Of a DNA stretch of 64,000 nucleotides, positions 33,890 through 45,500 are shown piece after piece. Source of the stretch: Delphinus delphis (Eukaryota > Chordata > Mammalia > Artiodactyla > Delphinidae); contig NC_082684.1 in assembly GCF_949987515.2 (NCBI RefSeq), positions 153,874,044-153,938,043 on the forward strand. The letters are read 5' to 3'. Both the position numbers and the translations under genes were made by a program. The notes under the pieces were generated by a model. It made no database searches. It saw nothing but the letters and a program-made list of their open reading frames with translations, and was not told the origin of the DNA. Within the stretch, counting starts at the first letter, position 1. Each line of letters starts with the position of its first letter.

Positions 33890-34096
33890 GCTTCCCTGGT
33901 GGCGCAGTGGTTGAGAGTCTGCCTGCCGATGCAGGGGACACGGGTTCGTGCCCCGGTCCGGGAAGATTCCACATGCCGCGGAGCGGCTGGGCCCGTGATC
34001 CATGGCCGCTGAACCTGTGCGTCCGGAGCCTGTGCTCCGCAACGGGAGAGGCCACAACAGTGAGAGGCCCGCGTACCGCAAAAAAAAAAAAAAAAA
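33890..34096 (+). mobile_element. CHR-type SINE, short form
   Basis: Complete short form with a poly-A tail. A perfect duplication AAAAAGAGCTCTGG lies at 33876-33889 and 34097-34110 (its A-run part merges with the tail, leaving GAGCTCTGG as the unambiguous core). One of the least diverged copies here. Overlapping frames are chance. Confidence 0.95.
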
Positions 34097-34110
34097 AAAA
34101 AGAGCTCTGG

Positions 34111-36015
34111 ACTAGAGTGAAGCTCCCTTATCGACGGGGATTCGGTTTTCTTCAATTCTTGGCCACTTACAACAATGTTGCTCTAAATACCCTTAGTCTA
34201 ACCTATTACTTCAATCCAGAGATTATATTAATTAAATAATTTTTAATTTCATGACAGCTAAATGATTCTAAGAAAGCCTTTTCTTCTTGCTTGAGGTTTT
34301 TCTCATCCTTGGGCAAGGTTAATCTATCAGGTCACACACAGGTGAAATATGTTTTTCATGGTCAATGCTGTCAGTTCAGCCGTAACATTTGAAGCCATGG
34401 AGTATCTTGATAACGACTATGTGCAACAGGTCCATGATGGTCTGTCTGTTCTCCTCCATCTGTGGGAAAGGCTGTCCTTGTCCTCCTCATAGAAAACCCT
34501 CCTGCCTTCCATCGCCGACCCTCTGCAGAGCCCTGCAGGGTCAGGTGAATCAGTGACACTGCTGGGGTATGTGACAACAGCTGCTAACCAGTGCACGGTC
34601 TGCTTGGCTGTTTCTGAGATGTGTGACTCAGAGCAAGGGTCGCTGGGTCCCTGGACTTGACTGCAAGTCAAGGCAGGAGTACAATCTCCAATTCTAACAG
34701 GGGAGAAAGAGAAAGGCAGAGACAGAAGGAGGCAGACAGTGACAGAGAGGAAGACAGAGACTGAGTTTTTGCTCTTCATCTCATCCCTGTAGGCTGGAGG
34801 CTGCGTCTAGCTCCCAAGTTCAGAGCTGTCTCCAAGGTGGCGTATCCGGGGTAGTGAGTGCTGGCTCTTGACTTAAGCTACACACCGTCCACGGTGGGTG
34901 ACATCATCCCAAGCCCCGACATGATTGTGGAGCTTCTGTGCTTTAAAGACAGAATAAATAGATAACCAAACAAATAGAACAACACAAACAAGCAAAGAGA
35001 AAAGTTCAGGGCATGAGTTGCCCTACAACACGAAACCAATGATCAGAGATATCCTCGAATAAGTGCACATTTGCGCAGGAGCACAAAATGGGGGAAATGA
35101 TGCTCTTGGTGGTTGCTAACGTGCCTCCCAGATTCACTGGTCTACTGGTCCAGATGGAAGCAATTTGCCCCTCACTTCTCTCACAACTCCAAATGCAAGA
35201 TGAGTGTGTGTGTGTGCATGCACGCGTGTGCACATGTGCAAATGAGTGTTTATGTTTGTGGTGTTGGAGGACTGAGCAGGGGCTTACTTAAATGTGTGTA
35301 GTGCCTGATTCATGGACTTGTCTCAAGCAATTGAAAGAAATACTAACAAGGAGAGAAGTGTTGGCCCAAATCCCTGGGGCTCAAAGGAGCAGGGCAAACA
35401 GATTACAAACAATCTCTGGACTCACCAACATCTCACTAATTGGCACCATTCGCCCTGCCTCAACGGATGTTACTTTCTCTGCCCGCGCTCAGGATGAGAG
35501 GGGACCGGCTTGGTTTCCTCGCCGGCACAAATCTCTGTGCAAAGCCCAATAAAAGAGGAACAGAGAGGCGGTGATTACATTTCCCTTAAGCTCACACACT
35601 CATTTCTTTTAAGCCCGTTTCATTTCTTGGAGACACTGCAGTGAGCCGAATGCGGGGAGGGGAGTGGGTGTCCAAGAGCGGTCAGCCCCCTGCCTGTGGC
35701 TGGTGTCCACACATTTCTCTAGTTTCTGCAGACAGGACTCTGTGTGCCCTGCACCCCTGCAGGGAGTACAGCTGAGTCCTTGTGACATGGAAGTCCCCCA
35801 TCCCTGGCACTGCATCCTCACCCTGAAAACTGAGACCCCTTTAATTTGCTTGTAAAGAGGCCTCTTACAAGCCCTTTTAAATCTCTTACCCAGAGTTTTA
35901 AAAGCCCCGAGGCTCACACTAATCCCCCGTGCATTTACCCCCACAGACATGGCCCATTTCCCTCAGTGAACCCTGGGCATGGGGACACACATACACTTGG
36001 TGTTGTCGAGGAACC
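34111..36015. other. Single-copy sequence
   Basis: 1.9 kb without a recognised mobile element; a short TG/CA cluster at 35203-35240. Several overlapping frames (up to 120 codons) have no recognisable domain. Confidence 0.4.
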
Positions 36016-36019
36016 TTAG

Positions 36020-36135
36020 GGCTGAGAGCCAGTAGCCTGGGTGTCTGGTCCTAACTTTGCCACTCGCCAGCTGTGGAAGTCTGAGAAAATCCCATGACTT
36101 CGAGACTCATTCTTTCCACCTCTAAAATAAACGAT
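36020..36135 (+). repeat. MIR SINE
   Basis: GAGCCAGTAGCCTGGGTGTCTGGTCCTAACTTTGCCACTCGCCAGCTGTGGAAGTCTGAGAAAATC, then TTCCACCTCTAAAATAAAC, which follows the MIR tRNA-related and core order. Confidence 0.7.
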
Positions 36136-36682
36136 TTAGAGAGAATGTCATAGGAGGTCATTGGTCATTAGATCAGCACTAATGCCCCATTTTTCTTTCA
36201 TTCTGGTGCCCAACCAGGTGTTCCGAGAGTCGTGGGAAACGTAAATGGCTTAAGATCCATAGAAACAGTGCACTTTGTCACAGCTGGGGCCTCAAGGCTG
36301 GTGGCCACGAAGTGTCCTGGCAGCAGACACAGCCATTGCTGAACAGGGTTCAGATTGCCAAAGCAAAGGGTGTCTCCCTTGGGTTTAAGGTCTAGGATGG
36401 GGTGGCTGGAGAACGGAAAAATGAAAAGAAAAAAGCTGAAATCCTCATTTTACTTTGAAATGGGCTGGGAAGGGATGAGGCAGCTCATCCAACAGCCTTT
36501 CCTAAACGCAGCATCGCATGCTCTGTTTGGTTCTCAAACAGGTGTTGCTATATTGGATTCTTTAAAAATCAGAGTGAACGGGTAATTAAGAAATGAGTTA
36601 ATAAGTGCTTCCTCAGTAATTTGTGTTCCTGCATTTGAATCAATCAATGTATGTGATGTTAGACTGAGGATAACAGGTCAGG
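36136..36682. other. Single-copy sequence
   Basis: Nothing recognised. Confidence 0.4.
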
Positions 36683-36725
36683 TCCTTCCTTCCTTCCTTC
36701 CTTCCTTCCTTCCTTCCTTCCTTCC
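36683..36725 (+). repeat. (CTTC)n microsatellite
   Basis: About ten perfect tetranucleotide units; likely length-polymorphic. Confidence 0.97.
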
Positions 36726-37290
36726 ATTCTCTTTCTTTCTACTGAAAATCAAATCATTGCATGAAAGCTAACTGATGTCCCTGCCGGCATCTCCTTTGGA
36801 AATCGCCTGTTTGGGCATGTGTATCTCCTTCCAGTGAAATCAATGGATGGGGTGAGTCCCAGCCCCAAGAGGGCCTGACCGAGGACCAGGCTGCCCCGTG
36901 GACATGAAGCTTCTTCCTGTCTCTGGGGTCAGCTTTCAGCCACCGGTGGCCAGGCTGCTCACAGGCGCCGCAGCTTGGGGGATGCTGGCCGCCCGTTTTG
37001 ACTCTCGCCCCTCTGCACACTCAGTAACAGAAAAGTGACACCATGAGAAAGGTGGGGAAGAAGAGACTTCTCTGTGGAGGGTCTTCTGAGAGGGAAAATA
37101 GAATGTCATTCTCTAAATCTGTTCCCAGTGTATCAGGTTTCTGTAGTTCTGTTTCTTTCTCTTCGCACTGGAGCTGACTGTCCAATCCTGAAGGCTGGGG
37201 AGGAGAGTTTTCTGTAAATGACACAGTCAAGTTCCTATGTTTTGAATGCAAAAAGACCACACGCTCTTCCTTTTTGTCTTTTGGACACCT
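36726..37290. other. Single-copy sequence
   Basis: Nothing recognised. Confidence 0.4.
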
Positions 37291-37293
37291 GTG

Positions 37294-37795
37294 TTTGTCA
37301 GGGTTCTCCAGAGAGCCAGGAGCAATAGGAGACAGATAAATATCCTTGTATATATTCCTTATAATAAATCATATACACACACACATCTGATTTATTATAA
37401 GGAATAGGCTTAAGCAAATATGGAGACCGACCAGCCCCAAGCTCTATAGTCGGCAAATTGGACACTGACGGTACAGCTCCAATCCAAAGGCTGACAGGCT
37501 GGAGACCCAAGAAGGGCCAATGTTTCAGTTTGAGTCCGAAGACAGGAAAATGCTGGTGATGTGGCTGGAAGGCTGTCGGGCAGAGAGAGAGAATTCTTTC
37601 TTCCTCAGACTATTTTTTCTATTCAGGCCTTCAACTGATTGGACAAGGCCTGCCCACGTTGGGGAGGGCAATCTGCTTCACTTCATCTAATGATTCACAT
37701 GTTCGTCTCCTCCAAAAACACCCAGAATAACATTTGACCAGATATCTGGGCCCCTGTCGGCCAGACGAGTTGCACATACAATTCACCATCACAGC
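37294..37795 (-). mobile_element. MLT2-type ERVL LTR, solitary
   Basis: Complement of the MLT2 LTR: GTCAGGGTTCTCCAGAGAGCC, GATTTATTATAAGGAATAGGC, GGCTGGAGACCCAAG, CAGTTTGAGTCCGAAGAC, AGGCCTTCAACTGATTGGACAAGGCC, ACACCCAGAATAACATTTGACCAGATATCTGGGC, ACAATTCACCATCACA. No internal viral genes are present. A 19-bp-arm hairpin at 37353-37406 is not part of the normal LTR layout as I recall it. Confidence 0.85.
37353..37406. repeat. Perfect inverted repeat, 19-bp arms, 16-bp loop
   Basis: Arm TATTCCTTATAATAAATCA (37353-37371) is exactly complementary to TGATTTATTATAAGGAATA (37388-37406), with a CA-rich loop between. It sits where MLT2 LTRs carry one GATTTATTATAAGGAAT copy, so the left arm appears to be an inverted duplicate of the right. 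Confidence 0.95.
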
Positions 37796-38345
37796 ACCCA
37801 CATGTACATCAATATATTGAGGCTGAGAACAAGCCTTCTTTTTCTCATCTTTTGGATGAATGGTCTTGGCCACACTGGGGTCCTGCGTTGGATAGGGGTG
37901 TTGAAATGTTCATAAACTCTGAGCTAGAGCCTTCCTCAGAACTGTGTATACATTATGAAATGATTACCATAATCAGGCTTATAAAGATACCCATCACGTC
38001 ACATAGTTACCATTCTCCGTGTGCGTGCAGTGGTCAAATGTAAGATCTACTCTTTGCAAATTTCAAGTAGATGCCATGCTGTACATTAGATCTCCAGAAC
38101 TTATTCACCCTGTGTAATTGAAACTTTGTTCCCTTTGACCAATATCTTCCCATTTCCCCCACCCTAAAGGACTGATTCTTAAGTACCCAAGTCTTTGCAT
38201 TTCAAAGGAGAGAATATCTAAGATCGAAAAATTACTCACTAAATTCCAATCTGAGGGTTAGATGCCAGGTTTAGTGCTAAATTTTGTATTTCAAATTCTG
38301 TGCTCACCAAAGTCTTTGGCAATCAATGGCTAATTCAAACAAAAT

Positions 38346-38347
<2 letters not shown>
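37796..38347. other. Single-copy AT-rich sequence
   Basis: Segment 38050-38160 (TGCTGTACATTAGATCTCCAGAACTTATTCACC...AACTTTGTTCCCTTTGACC) resembles an L1M 3' UTR fragment in antisense but is too short to call firmly. Confidence 0.35.

Positions 38348-38391
<44 letters not shown>
38348..38391 (+). repeat. (GT)22 microsatellite
   Basis: Uninterrupted GT dinucleotide run of 44 bp; probably polymorphic and able to form Z-DNA. Confidence 0.98.
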
Positions 38392-38395
<4 letters not shown>

Positions 38396-38520
38396 GAATA
38401 TATACTGGTACAAGCTCAGAAGTTTTAATTGATTCTTATGGTTTCTACAAGTCATTTCTCTTTTTATTTACATATTCAGTTGTCTCCCTTATTTATTTTA
38501 TTCATTAAAATTAAGTTCAC

Positions 38521-38683
38521 AGGACTTCCCTGGTGGTCCAGTGGTTAAGACTTCGCCTTCCAATGCTGGAGGTGCGGGTTCGATCCCTGGTCGGGGAGCT
38601 AGGATTCCACATGCCTCGAAGCCAAAAAAAAAAAACCAAAACATAAAACAGAAGCAATATTGTAACAAATTCAAAAAAGACTA
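38521..38683 (+). mobile_element. CHR-1-type SINE with extended 3' tail
   Basis: GGACTTCCCTGGTGGTCCAGTGG, GCGGGTTCGATCCCTGGTCGG, then A12 and a tail AAGCAATATTGTAACAAATTC...AAGACTAAAAA, a 3' region the 8.2-kb and 60.8-kb copies lack. Target duplication AAATTAAGTTCAC (508-520 of the 38-kb line) versus AAATTAAGGTCAC (38687-38699), one mismatch. Confidence 0.92.
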
Positions 38684-38699
38684 AAAAAATTAAGGTCAC

Positions 38700-41223
38700 T
38701 GTGGCACTATGGCCCACTTATGGGAATATATATCATGTTAGAAAAAACCTCTCCCTTTCAGTTTTAAATTTCTATATCACACCAAAATAGAGATCACTCT
38801 GGCAGGTAGAAAGCTGCCATTAATCTGTGCCAGATTTGCTTTACCTCGCTGATAATAAAAATGAAGCATGGCCATTTTACAATCATGTTCTATTATTATT
38901 ATTATTACTACTAATGCTATTAATTTTGAAAACAAGTCTAAAGCATGGCAAGCACTCAGAAGTGAACAAAGTTAATGGAATTTCTCATGAGTCCAAAGAG
39001 GCACCTGGGCTGAGCATCTGAAACTGTGCTCAACAGGGAGGGGGGACGGGCCCGATGTCACGTTTTCCTAACGGGTAGATGACACGAGTCTGCCTCTGAT
39101 GTCTGAGCCGTGTGGAGTGAAAGACCCGATGTTATTTTTATATTATTAGACACAATTATGAGAAGCCATAAAAGGGGGAAAACATACACACTTCTGTATT
39201 CATATGGAAATGAGTGCCTCATTAGTAATAAAAGCTCCAGGTTATGTTACTCTGTAACCTTTTGTTCAAACAAGCTGTCTGGAATTTGCATAAGTAGTCA
39301 GCTGTGTATAGCTCAGGGCTATTGAAATGATGTGACTCACCAATCTAGGCAGCCTCGTAAACAGTGTTTTTCTCCTTTACTGGCACCCTTGTTTTCACAG
39401 AAACACAGCTGTACAGCACCGACCAGAGGCAGAGAGAGCATGCAGGGAAGCCCAGGACTCCTCCAGGGAGCCCTCCTGGATTAATGGAGTCCCACTTGGG
39501 GCCACTTTGAATGAGCAGGTGCAAGGCTGCACTGTGCCACTTTTGAATTTCCCTCTCCTAGGGGCAGCAAAGTGTCCTGTGGGATGGAAATGGTGCAAAC
39601 ATGCTGACCAGGCTTGACGCTCACATGGAAACCGCGCTTATCCTCTAGGGTGGCCTTTGCAACTCCTTAATGTCCTACTGGAAAGGCTGGGTGGGGGATG
39701 GCTCGAAATCCTGCTTGGGCTTCCCTGGGACTCACATCATCCTTTTCTGGGGAATTGAGTGTAAATCCATCAGGAACACACAGAATGCATTTTCCTTCAA
39801 GTCCACACATGGAACTAGAAATTCAGTGGGAAAGAAGAGCCTGGGGAGGGGTGGGAGTATGGAAGAACAAGGGGAAAATGTGCCCTGGGGAACTAATCAC
39901 ATGAAAATGTTCCAGAAGGATTTGTCCGGTTTTGCCACCAGTTTGCAAAGTCTCTGGGATTCCCATCCCTTCCGAAGTCTGATGGCAAATGAAAATCCTT
40001 TACCTGCAAGTAAAGTGAGATTTGGTGAAGATTCTGGAAGGGTCGGGGCTCCTAGAAGGCTAGTGGAAGTAGCCTGGGAGAGTCTGCACTTGACTCATGT
40101 CAAAGGGCCAACAGGGGGTCTGCCTGCCGTGGATGCTCCTGAAACACGTTTGCTTTGTGAATCTCGAACGTTTTCCCACACCAGGTAAGGCTGGATGTAA
40201 GTCACTTTCAGGGACTCTGACCCCACAACCTCTCATTTTAAATGGATGAGAAAGGGCCTGGGAGGGAAATTGTTGAAAGTATTGGGATGGCCCAGGGCAC
40301 CTCTTCATGGATTTAAAAAATACATATCTGATGCAGAGAGGAGACACAAATTCTTGTCCCATCTTGTCACTAGCGTGTATGAACTTAGGTAAGTCAATCT
40401 ACCTCCTTTTCTACTTTCCTGTCCTCCCACAAAATGAGAGGTGTGGAGTCTCTTATCCCCTATGGCACTAAATCGAGATAGGAATCTACCTCAACTGATT
40501 CAGATACAGGTGACACTGCCACTTGACTCCTGAGGCCACCTGCCTGCATGGTCCTCCTGTGTTTTGGACGGTACAGAGTGGGAATCAGGAATCTTTGTAG
40601 AAAACTTGGGATTATCGGATGGGGAAAGTCTGGCACAGTCAGAATGCATTGTGTTGAAGTTAGGACATAAAAACCCACAAAGGAGGATGTGGATGGACAG
40701 ATAAGAGCTGCCCAGTCTTCAAAGTGACCCACGGTGACAGGGGATGGGGAGGTATGACGAATCAGCAACGCCCTGCCTTACTGTTCTGCACCCAACCCTG
40801 GAATCCAGGCAAGAAAAGCCAAGTACATGTCAGATGTAGAGAAGGGACAAAGGCCAGAAATAGGCCACTTCCTTCCAATAGAGCACACTGCTTTTTATTT
40901 CATAGGTCAAAAGCGACAACAATTAGAGATATGCCAAAGAATCAAGCGCAGTCTAGGGCAGCTGGACCGTGGTGAACTTTCTTCCTGAGATAAAACATAT
41001 GATTTAGTGCAATTCCCCAAAGCTATCTATGGAGAACGAAAAACGTGCAGTTAATATACCACCAAGGATATACAGCTTCAGAACAGTGATTTGATCTAGG
41101 CTTGGAAAAATGATCATGTTTTCATAAGGAAGAATTCATTCTATTTAATAAGGACAGCTAAACTTGGCTAGAGGCTGTACTGGAAAAAAACCAAAACAAA
41201 ACGTGTAGGTGTTGTTCCAGGAT
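38700..41223. other. Single-copy sequence
   Basis: 2.5 kb with almost no recognised repeat; a decayed MIR may lie at 40368-40445. The longest open frame outside a repeat (172 codons, 39670-40188, plus) ends in CACCAGGTAAGG, whose TAA stop coincides with a strong splice-donor consensus. The protein shows no domain, transmembrane segment or homology I recognise, and one frame of this length is expected by chance in 64 kb, so I do not call a gene. Confidence 0.35.
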
Positions 41224-41239
41224 TGAGGGAACGATTTTT

Positions 41240-41640
41240 TTTTCAATTTATTATTTTTTTATTTTTTTTACATCTTTATTGGAGTATAATTGCTTTACAA
41301 TGGTGTGTTAGTTTCTCCTTTATAGCAAAGTGAATCAGTTATACATATACATATGTTCCCATATCTCTTCCCTCTTGCGTCTCCCTCCCTCCCAACCTCC
41401 CTATCCCACCCCTCTAGGTGGTCACAAAGCACCGAGCTGATCTCCCTGTGCTATGCGGCTGCTTCCCACTAGCTATCTACCTTACATTTGGTAGTGTATA
41501 AATGTCCATGCCTCTCTCTCGCTTTGTCACAGCTTACCCTTCCCTCTCCCCATTTCCTCAAGTCCATTCTCTAGTAGGTCTGTGTCTTTATTCCCATCTT
41601 ACCCCTAGGTTCTTCATGACATTTTTTTTTTAATTCCATA
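41240..41640 (-). other. L1 3' UTR and poly-A region
   Basis: Contains AATAAAGATGT (complement of ACATCTTTATT) as polyadenylation signal and the G-rich tract (complement of CTCCCTCCCTCCCAACCTCC) found in L1 3' UTRs, which can form a quadruplex on the sense strand. Nearly the same sequence is at 55966-56335. Confidence 0.9.
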
Positions 41641-44600
41641 TATATGTGTTAGCATACGGTATTTGTCTTTCTCTTTCTGACTTACTTCACTCTGTATGAC
41701 AGACTCTAGGTCTATCCACCTCATTACAAATAGCTCAATTTCGTTTCTTTTTATGGCTGAGTAATATTCCATTGTATATATGTGCCACATCTTCTTTATC
41801 CATTCATCTGATTATGGACACTTAGGTTGTTTCCATCTCCAGGCTATTGTAAATAGAGCTGCAATGAACATTTTGGTACATGACTCTTTTTGAATTATGG
41901 TTTTCTCAGGGTATATGCCCAGTAGTGGGATTGCTGGGTCATATGGTAGTTCTATTTGTAGTTTTTTAAGGAACCTCCATACTGTTCTCCACAGTGGCTG
42001 TATCAATTTACATTCCCATCAGCAGTGAAGGAGTGTTCCCTTTTCTCCACACCCTCTCCAGCATTTATTGTTTGTAGATTTTATGATGATGGCCATTCTG
42101 ACTGGTGTGAGATGATATCTCATTGTAGTTTTGATTGCATTTCCCTAATGATTAACCATTTTGAGCATTCTTTCATGTGTTTGTTGGTAGTCTGTATATC
42201 TTCTATGGAGAAATGTCTATTTAGGTCTTCTGCCCATTTTTGGATTGGGTTGTTTGTTTTTTTGTTATTGAGCTGCATGAGCTGCTTGCAGATTTTGGAG
42301 ATTAATCCTTTGTCAGTTGCTTCATTTGCAAATATTTTCTCCCATTCTGAGGGTTGTCTTTTGGTCTTGTTTATGGTTTCCTTTGCTGTGCAAAAGCTTT
42401 GAAGTTTCATTAGGTCCCATTTGTTTATTTCTGTTTTTATTTCCATTTCTCTAGGAGGTGGGTCAAAAAGGATCTTACTGTGATTTATGCATAGGGTGTT
42501 CTGCCTATGTTTTCCTCTAAGAGTTTGATAGTTTCTGGCCTTACATTTAGGTCTTTAATCCATTTTGAGCTTATTTTTGTGTATGGTGTTAGGGAGTGAT
42601 CTAATCTCATACTTTTACATGTAGCTGTCCAGTTTTCCCAGCACCACTTATTGAAGGGGCTGTCCTTTCTCCACTGTACATTCCTGCCTCATTTATCAAA
42701 GATAAGGTGACCATATGTGCGTGGGTTTATCTCTGGGCTTTCTATCCTGTTCCATTGATCTATCTTTCTGTTTTTGTGCCAATACCATACTGTCTTGATT
42801 ACTGTAGCTTTGTAGTATAGTCTGAAATCCGGGAGCCTGATTCCTCCAGCTCTGTTTTTTGTTCTCAAGATTGCTTTGGCTATTCAGGGTCTTTTGTGTT
42901 TCCAAACAAATTGTGAAATTTTTTGTTCTAGTTCTGTGAAAAATGCCAGTGGTGGTTTGATAGGGATTGCATTGAATCTGTAGATTGCTTTGGGTAGTAG
43001 AGTCATTTTCACAATATTGATTCTTCCAATCCAAGAACATGGTATATCTCTCCATCTATTTGTATCATCTTTAATTTCTTTCATCAGTGTCTTATAATTT
43101 TCTGCATACAGGTCTTTTGTCTCCTTAGGTGGGTTTATTCCTAGACATTTAATTCTTTTTGTTGCAATGGTAAATGGGAGTGTTTTCTTGATTTCACGTT
43201 CAGATTTTTCAACATTAGTGTATAGGAATGCCAGAAATTTCTGTACATTAGTTTTGTATCCTGCTACTTTACCAAATTCATTGATTAGCTCTAGTAGTAT
43301 TCTGGTAGCATCTTTAGGATTCTCTATGTATAGTATCATGTCATCTGCAAACAGTGACAGCTCTACTTTTTCTTTTCCGATTTGGATTCCTTTTATTTCC
43401 TTTTCCTCTCTGATTGCTATGGCTAAAACTTCCAAAACTATGTTGAATAAGAGTGGTGAGAGTGGGCAACCTTGTCTTGTTCCTGATCTTAGTGGAAATG
43501 CTTCCAGTTTTTCACCACTGAGGACGATGTTGGCTGTGGGTTTGTCATATATGGCCTTTATTATGTTGAGGAAAGTTCCCTCTATGCCTACTTTTGCAGG
43601 GTTTTTACCATAAATGGGTGTTGGATTTTGTCGAAAGCTTTCTCTGCATCTACTGAGATGATCATATGGTTTTTCTCCTTCAATTTGTTAATATGGTGTA
43701 TCACGTTGATTGATTTGCGTATATTGAAGAATCCTTGCATTCCTGGAATAAACCCCACTTGATCATGGTGTATGATCCTTTTAATGTGCTGTTGGATTCT
43801 GTTTGCTAGTATTTTGTTGAGGATTTTTGCATCTATGTTCATCAGTGATATTGGCCTGTAGTTTTCTTTCTTTGTGACATCCTTGTCTGGTTTGGTATCA
43901 GGGTGATGGTGGCCTTGTAGAATGAGTTTGGGAGTGTTCCTCCCTCTGCTATATTTTGGAAGAGTTTGAGAAGGATAGGTGTTAGCTCTTCTCTAAATGT
44001 TTGATAGAATTCGCCTGTGAAGCCATCTGGTCCTGGGCTTTTGTTTGTTGGAAGATTTTTAATCACAGTTTCAATTTCAGTGCTTGTGATTGGTCTGTTC
44101 ATATTTTCTATTTCTTCCTGATTCAGTCTTGGTAGGTTGTGCATTTCTAAGAATTTGTCCATTTCTTCCAGGTTGTCCATTTTATTGGCATAGAGTTGCT
44201 TATAGTAATCTCTCATGATCCTTTGTATTTCTGCAGTGTCAGTTGTTACTTCTCCTTTTTCATTTCTAATTCTATTGATTTGAGTCTTCTCCCTTTTTTT
44301 CTTGATGAGTCTGGCTAATGGTTTATCAATTTTGTTTATCTTCTCAAAGAACCAGCTTTTAGTTTTATTGATCTTTGCTATCGTTTCCTTCATTTCTTTT
44401 TCATTTATTTCTGATCTGATTTTTATGATTTCTTTCCTTTTGCTAACTTCGGGGTTTTTTTGTTCTTCTTTCTCTAATTGCTTTAGGTGCAAGGTTAGGT
44501 TGTTTATTTGAGATGTTTCCTGTTTCTTAAGGTAGGATTGTATTGCTATAAACTTCCCTCTTAGAACTGCTTTTGCTGCATCCGATAGGTTTTGGGTTGT

Positions 44601-45442
44601 CATGTCTCCATTGTCATTTGTTTCTACGTATTTTTTTATTTCCTCTTTGATTTCTTCAGTGATCACTTTGTTATTAAGTAGTGTATTGTTTAGCCTCCAT
44701 GTGTTTGTATTTTTTACAGACCGTTTCCTGTAATTGATATCTAGTCTCATAGCGTTGTGGTCGGAAAAGATACTTGATACAATTTCAATTTTCTTAAATT
44801 TACCAAGGCTTGATTTGTGACCCAAGATATGATCTATCCTGGAGAATGTTCCATGAGCACTTGAGAAAAATGTGTATTCTGTTGTTTTTGGATGGAATGT
44901 CCTATAAATATCAATTAAGTCCATCTTGTTCAATGTATCATTTAAAGCTTGTGTTTCCTTATTTATTTTCATTTTGGATGTTCTGTCCATTGGTGAAAGT
45001 GGGGTGTTAGAGTCCCCTACTATGAATGTGTTACTGTCGATTTCCCCTTTTATGGCTGTAGTATTTGCCTTATGTATTGAGGTGCTCCTATGTTGGGTGC
45101 ATAAATATTTACAATTGTTATATCTTCTTCTTGGATCGATCCCTTGATCATTATGTAGTGTCCTTATTTGTCTCTTCTAATAGTCTTTATTTTAAAGTCT
45201 ATTTTGTCTGATATGAGAATTGCTACTACAGCTTTCTTTTGTTTTCCATTTGCATGAAATATCTTTTTCCATCCCCTTACTTTCAGTCTGTATGTGTCTC
45301 TAGGTCTGAAGTGGGTCTCTTGTAGACAGCAAATATATGGGCCTTGTTTTTGTATCCATTCAGCCAATCTGTGTCTGTTGGTGGGAGCATTTAGTTCATT
45401 TACTCTTAAGGTAATTATCGATATGTATGTTCCTATTCCCAT
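41641..45442 (-). pseudogene. L1 ORF2 (endonuclease-reverse transcriptase), frameshifted
   Basis: ORF2p nicks DNA and copies L1 RNA at the nick. The N-terminal piece (45442-45164, 92 aa) has TYISIITLRVNELNAP and the catalytic-site motif QETHF. Piece 44990-43842 (382 aa) has RIDHIL (51-56), the endonuclease SDH motif (76-78) and the RT entry motif KSPGPDGF (317-324). Piece 43842-43588 has VDAEKAFD with the first RT aspartate. Piece 43435-42884 has FADD (29-32; DNA 43340-43351), the RT active site. C-terminal pieces are 43055-42696, 42446-42120 and 42006-41812. At least four frame breaks separate them (near 45160, 43845, 43590, 42885). All catalytic motifs remain readable, so decay is recent. 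Confidence 0.95.
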
Positions 45443-45500
45443 TTTCTTAATTGTTTTGGGTTCGTTATTGTAGGTCTTTTCCTTCTCTTGTGTTTCTTGC

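Noticed and set aside
35655..35855. Frame with upstream pyrimidine tract and CTGCAG acceptor-like site
   Set aside because: No donor partner, no domain, and the frame is ordinary in length.
36683..38391. Microsatellites considered as CRISPR-like arrays
   Set aside because: Perfect di- and tetranucleotide runs without spacers, in a mammalian genome.
39717..39735. GGGCTTCCCTGGGACTC, resembling a CHR SINE head
   Set aside because: Only about 12 bases match and no SINE body follows.
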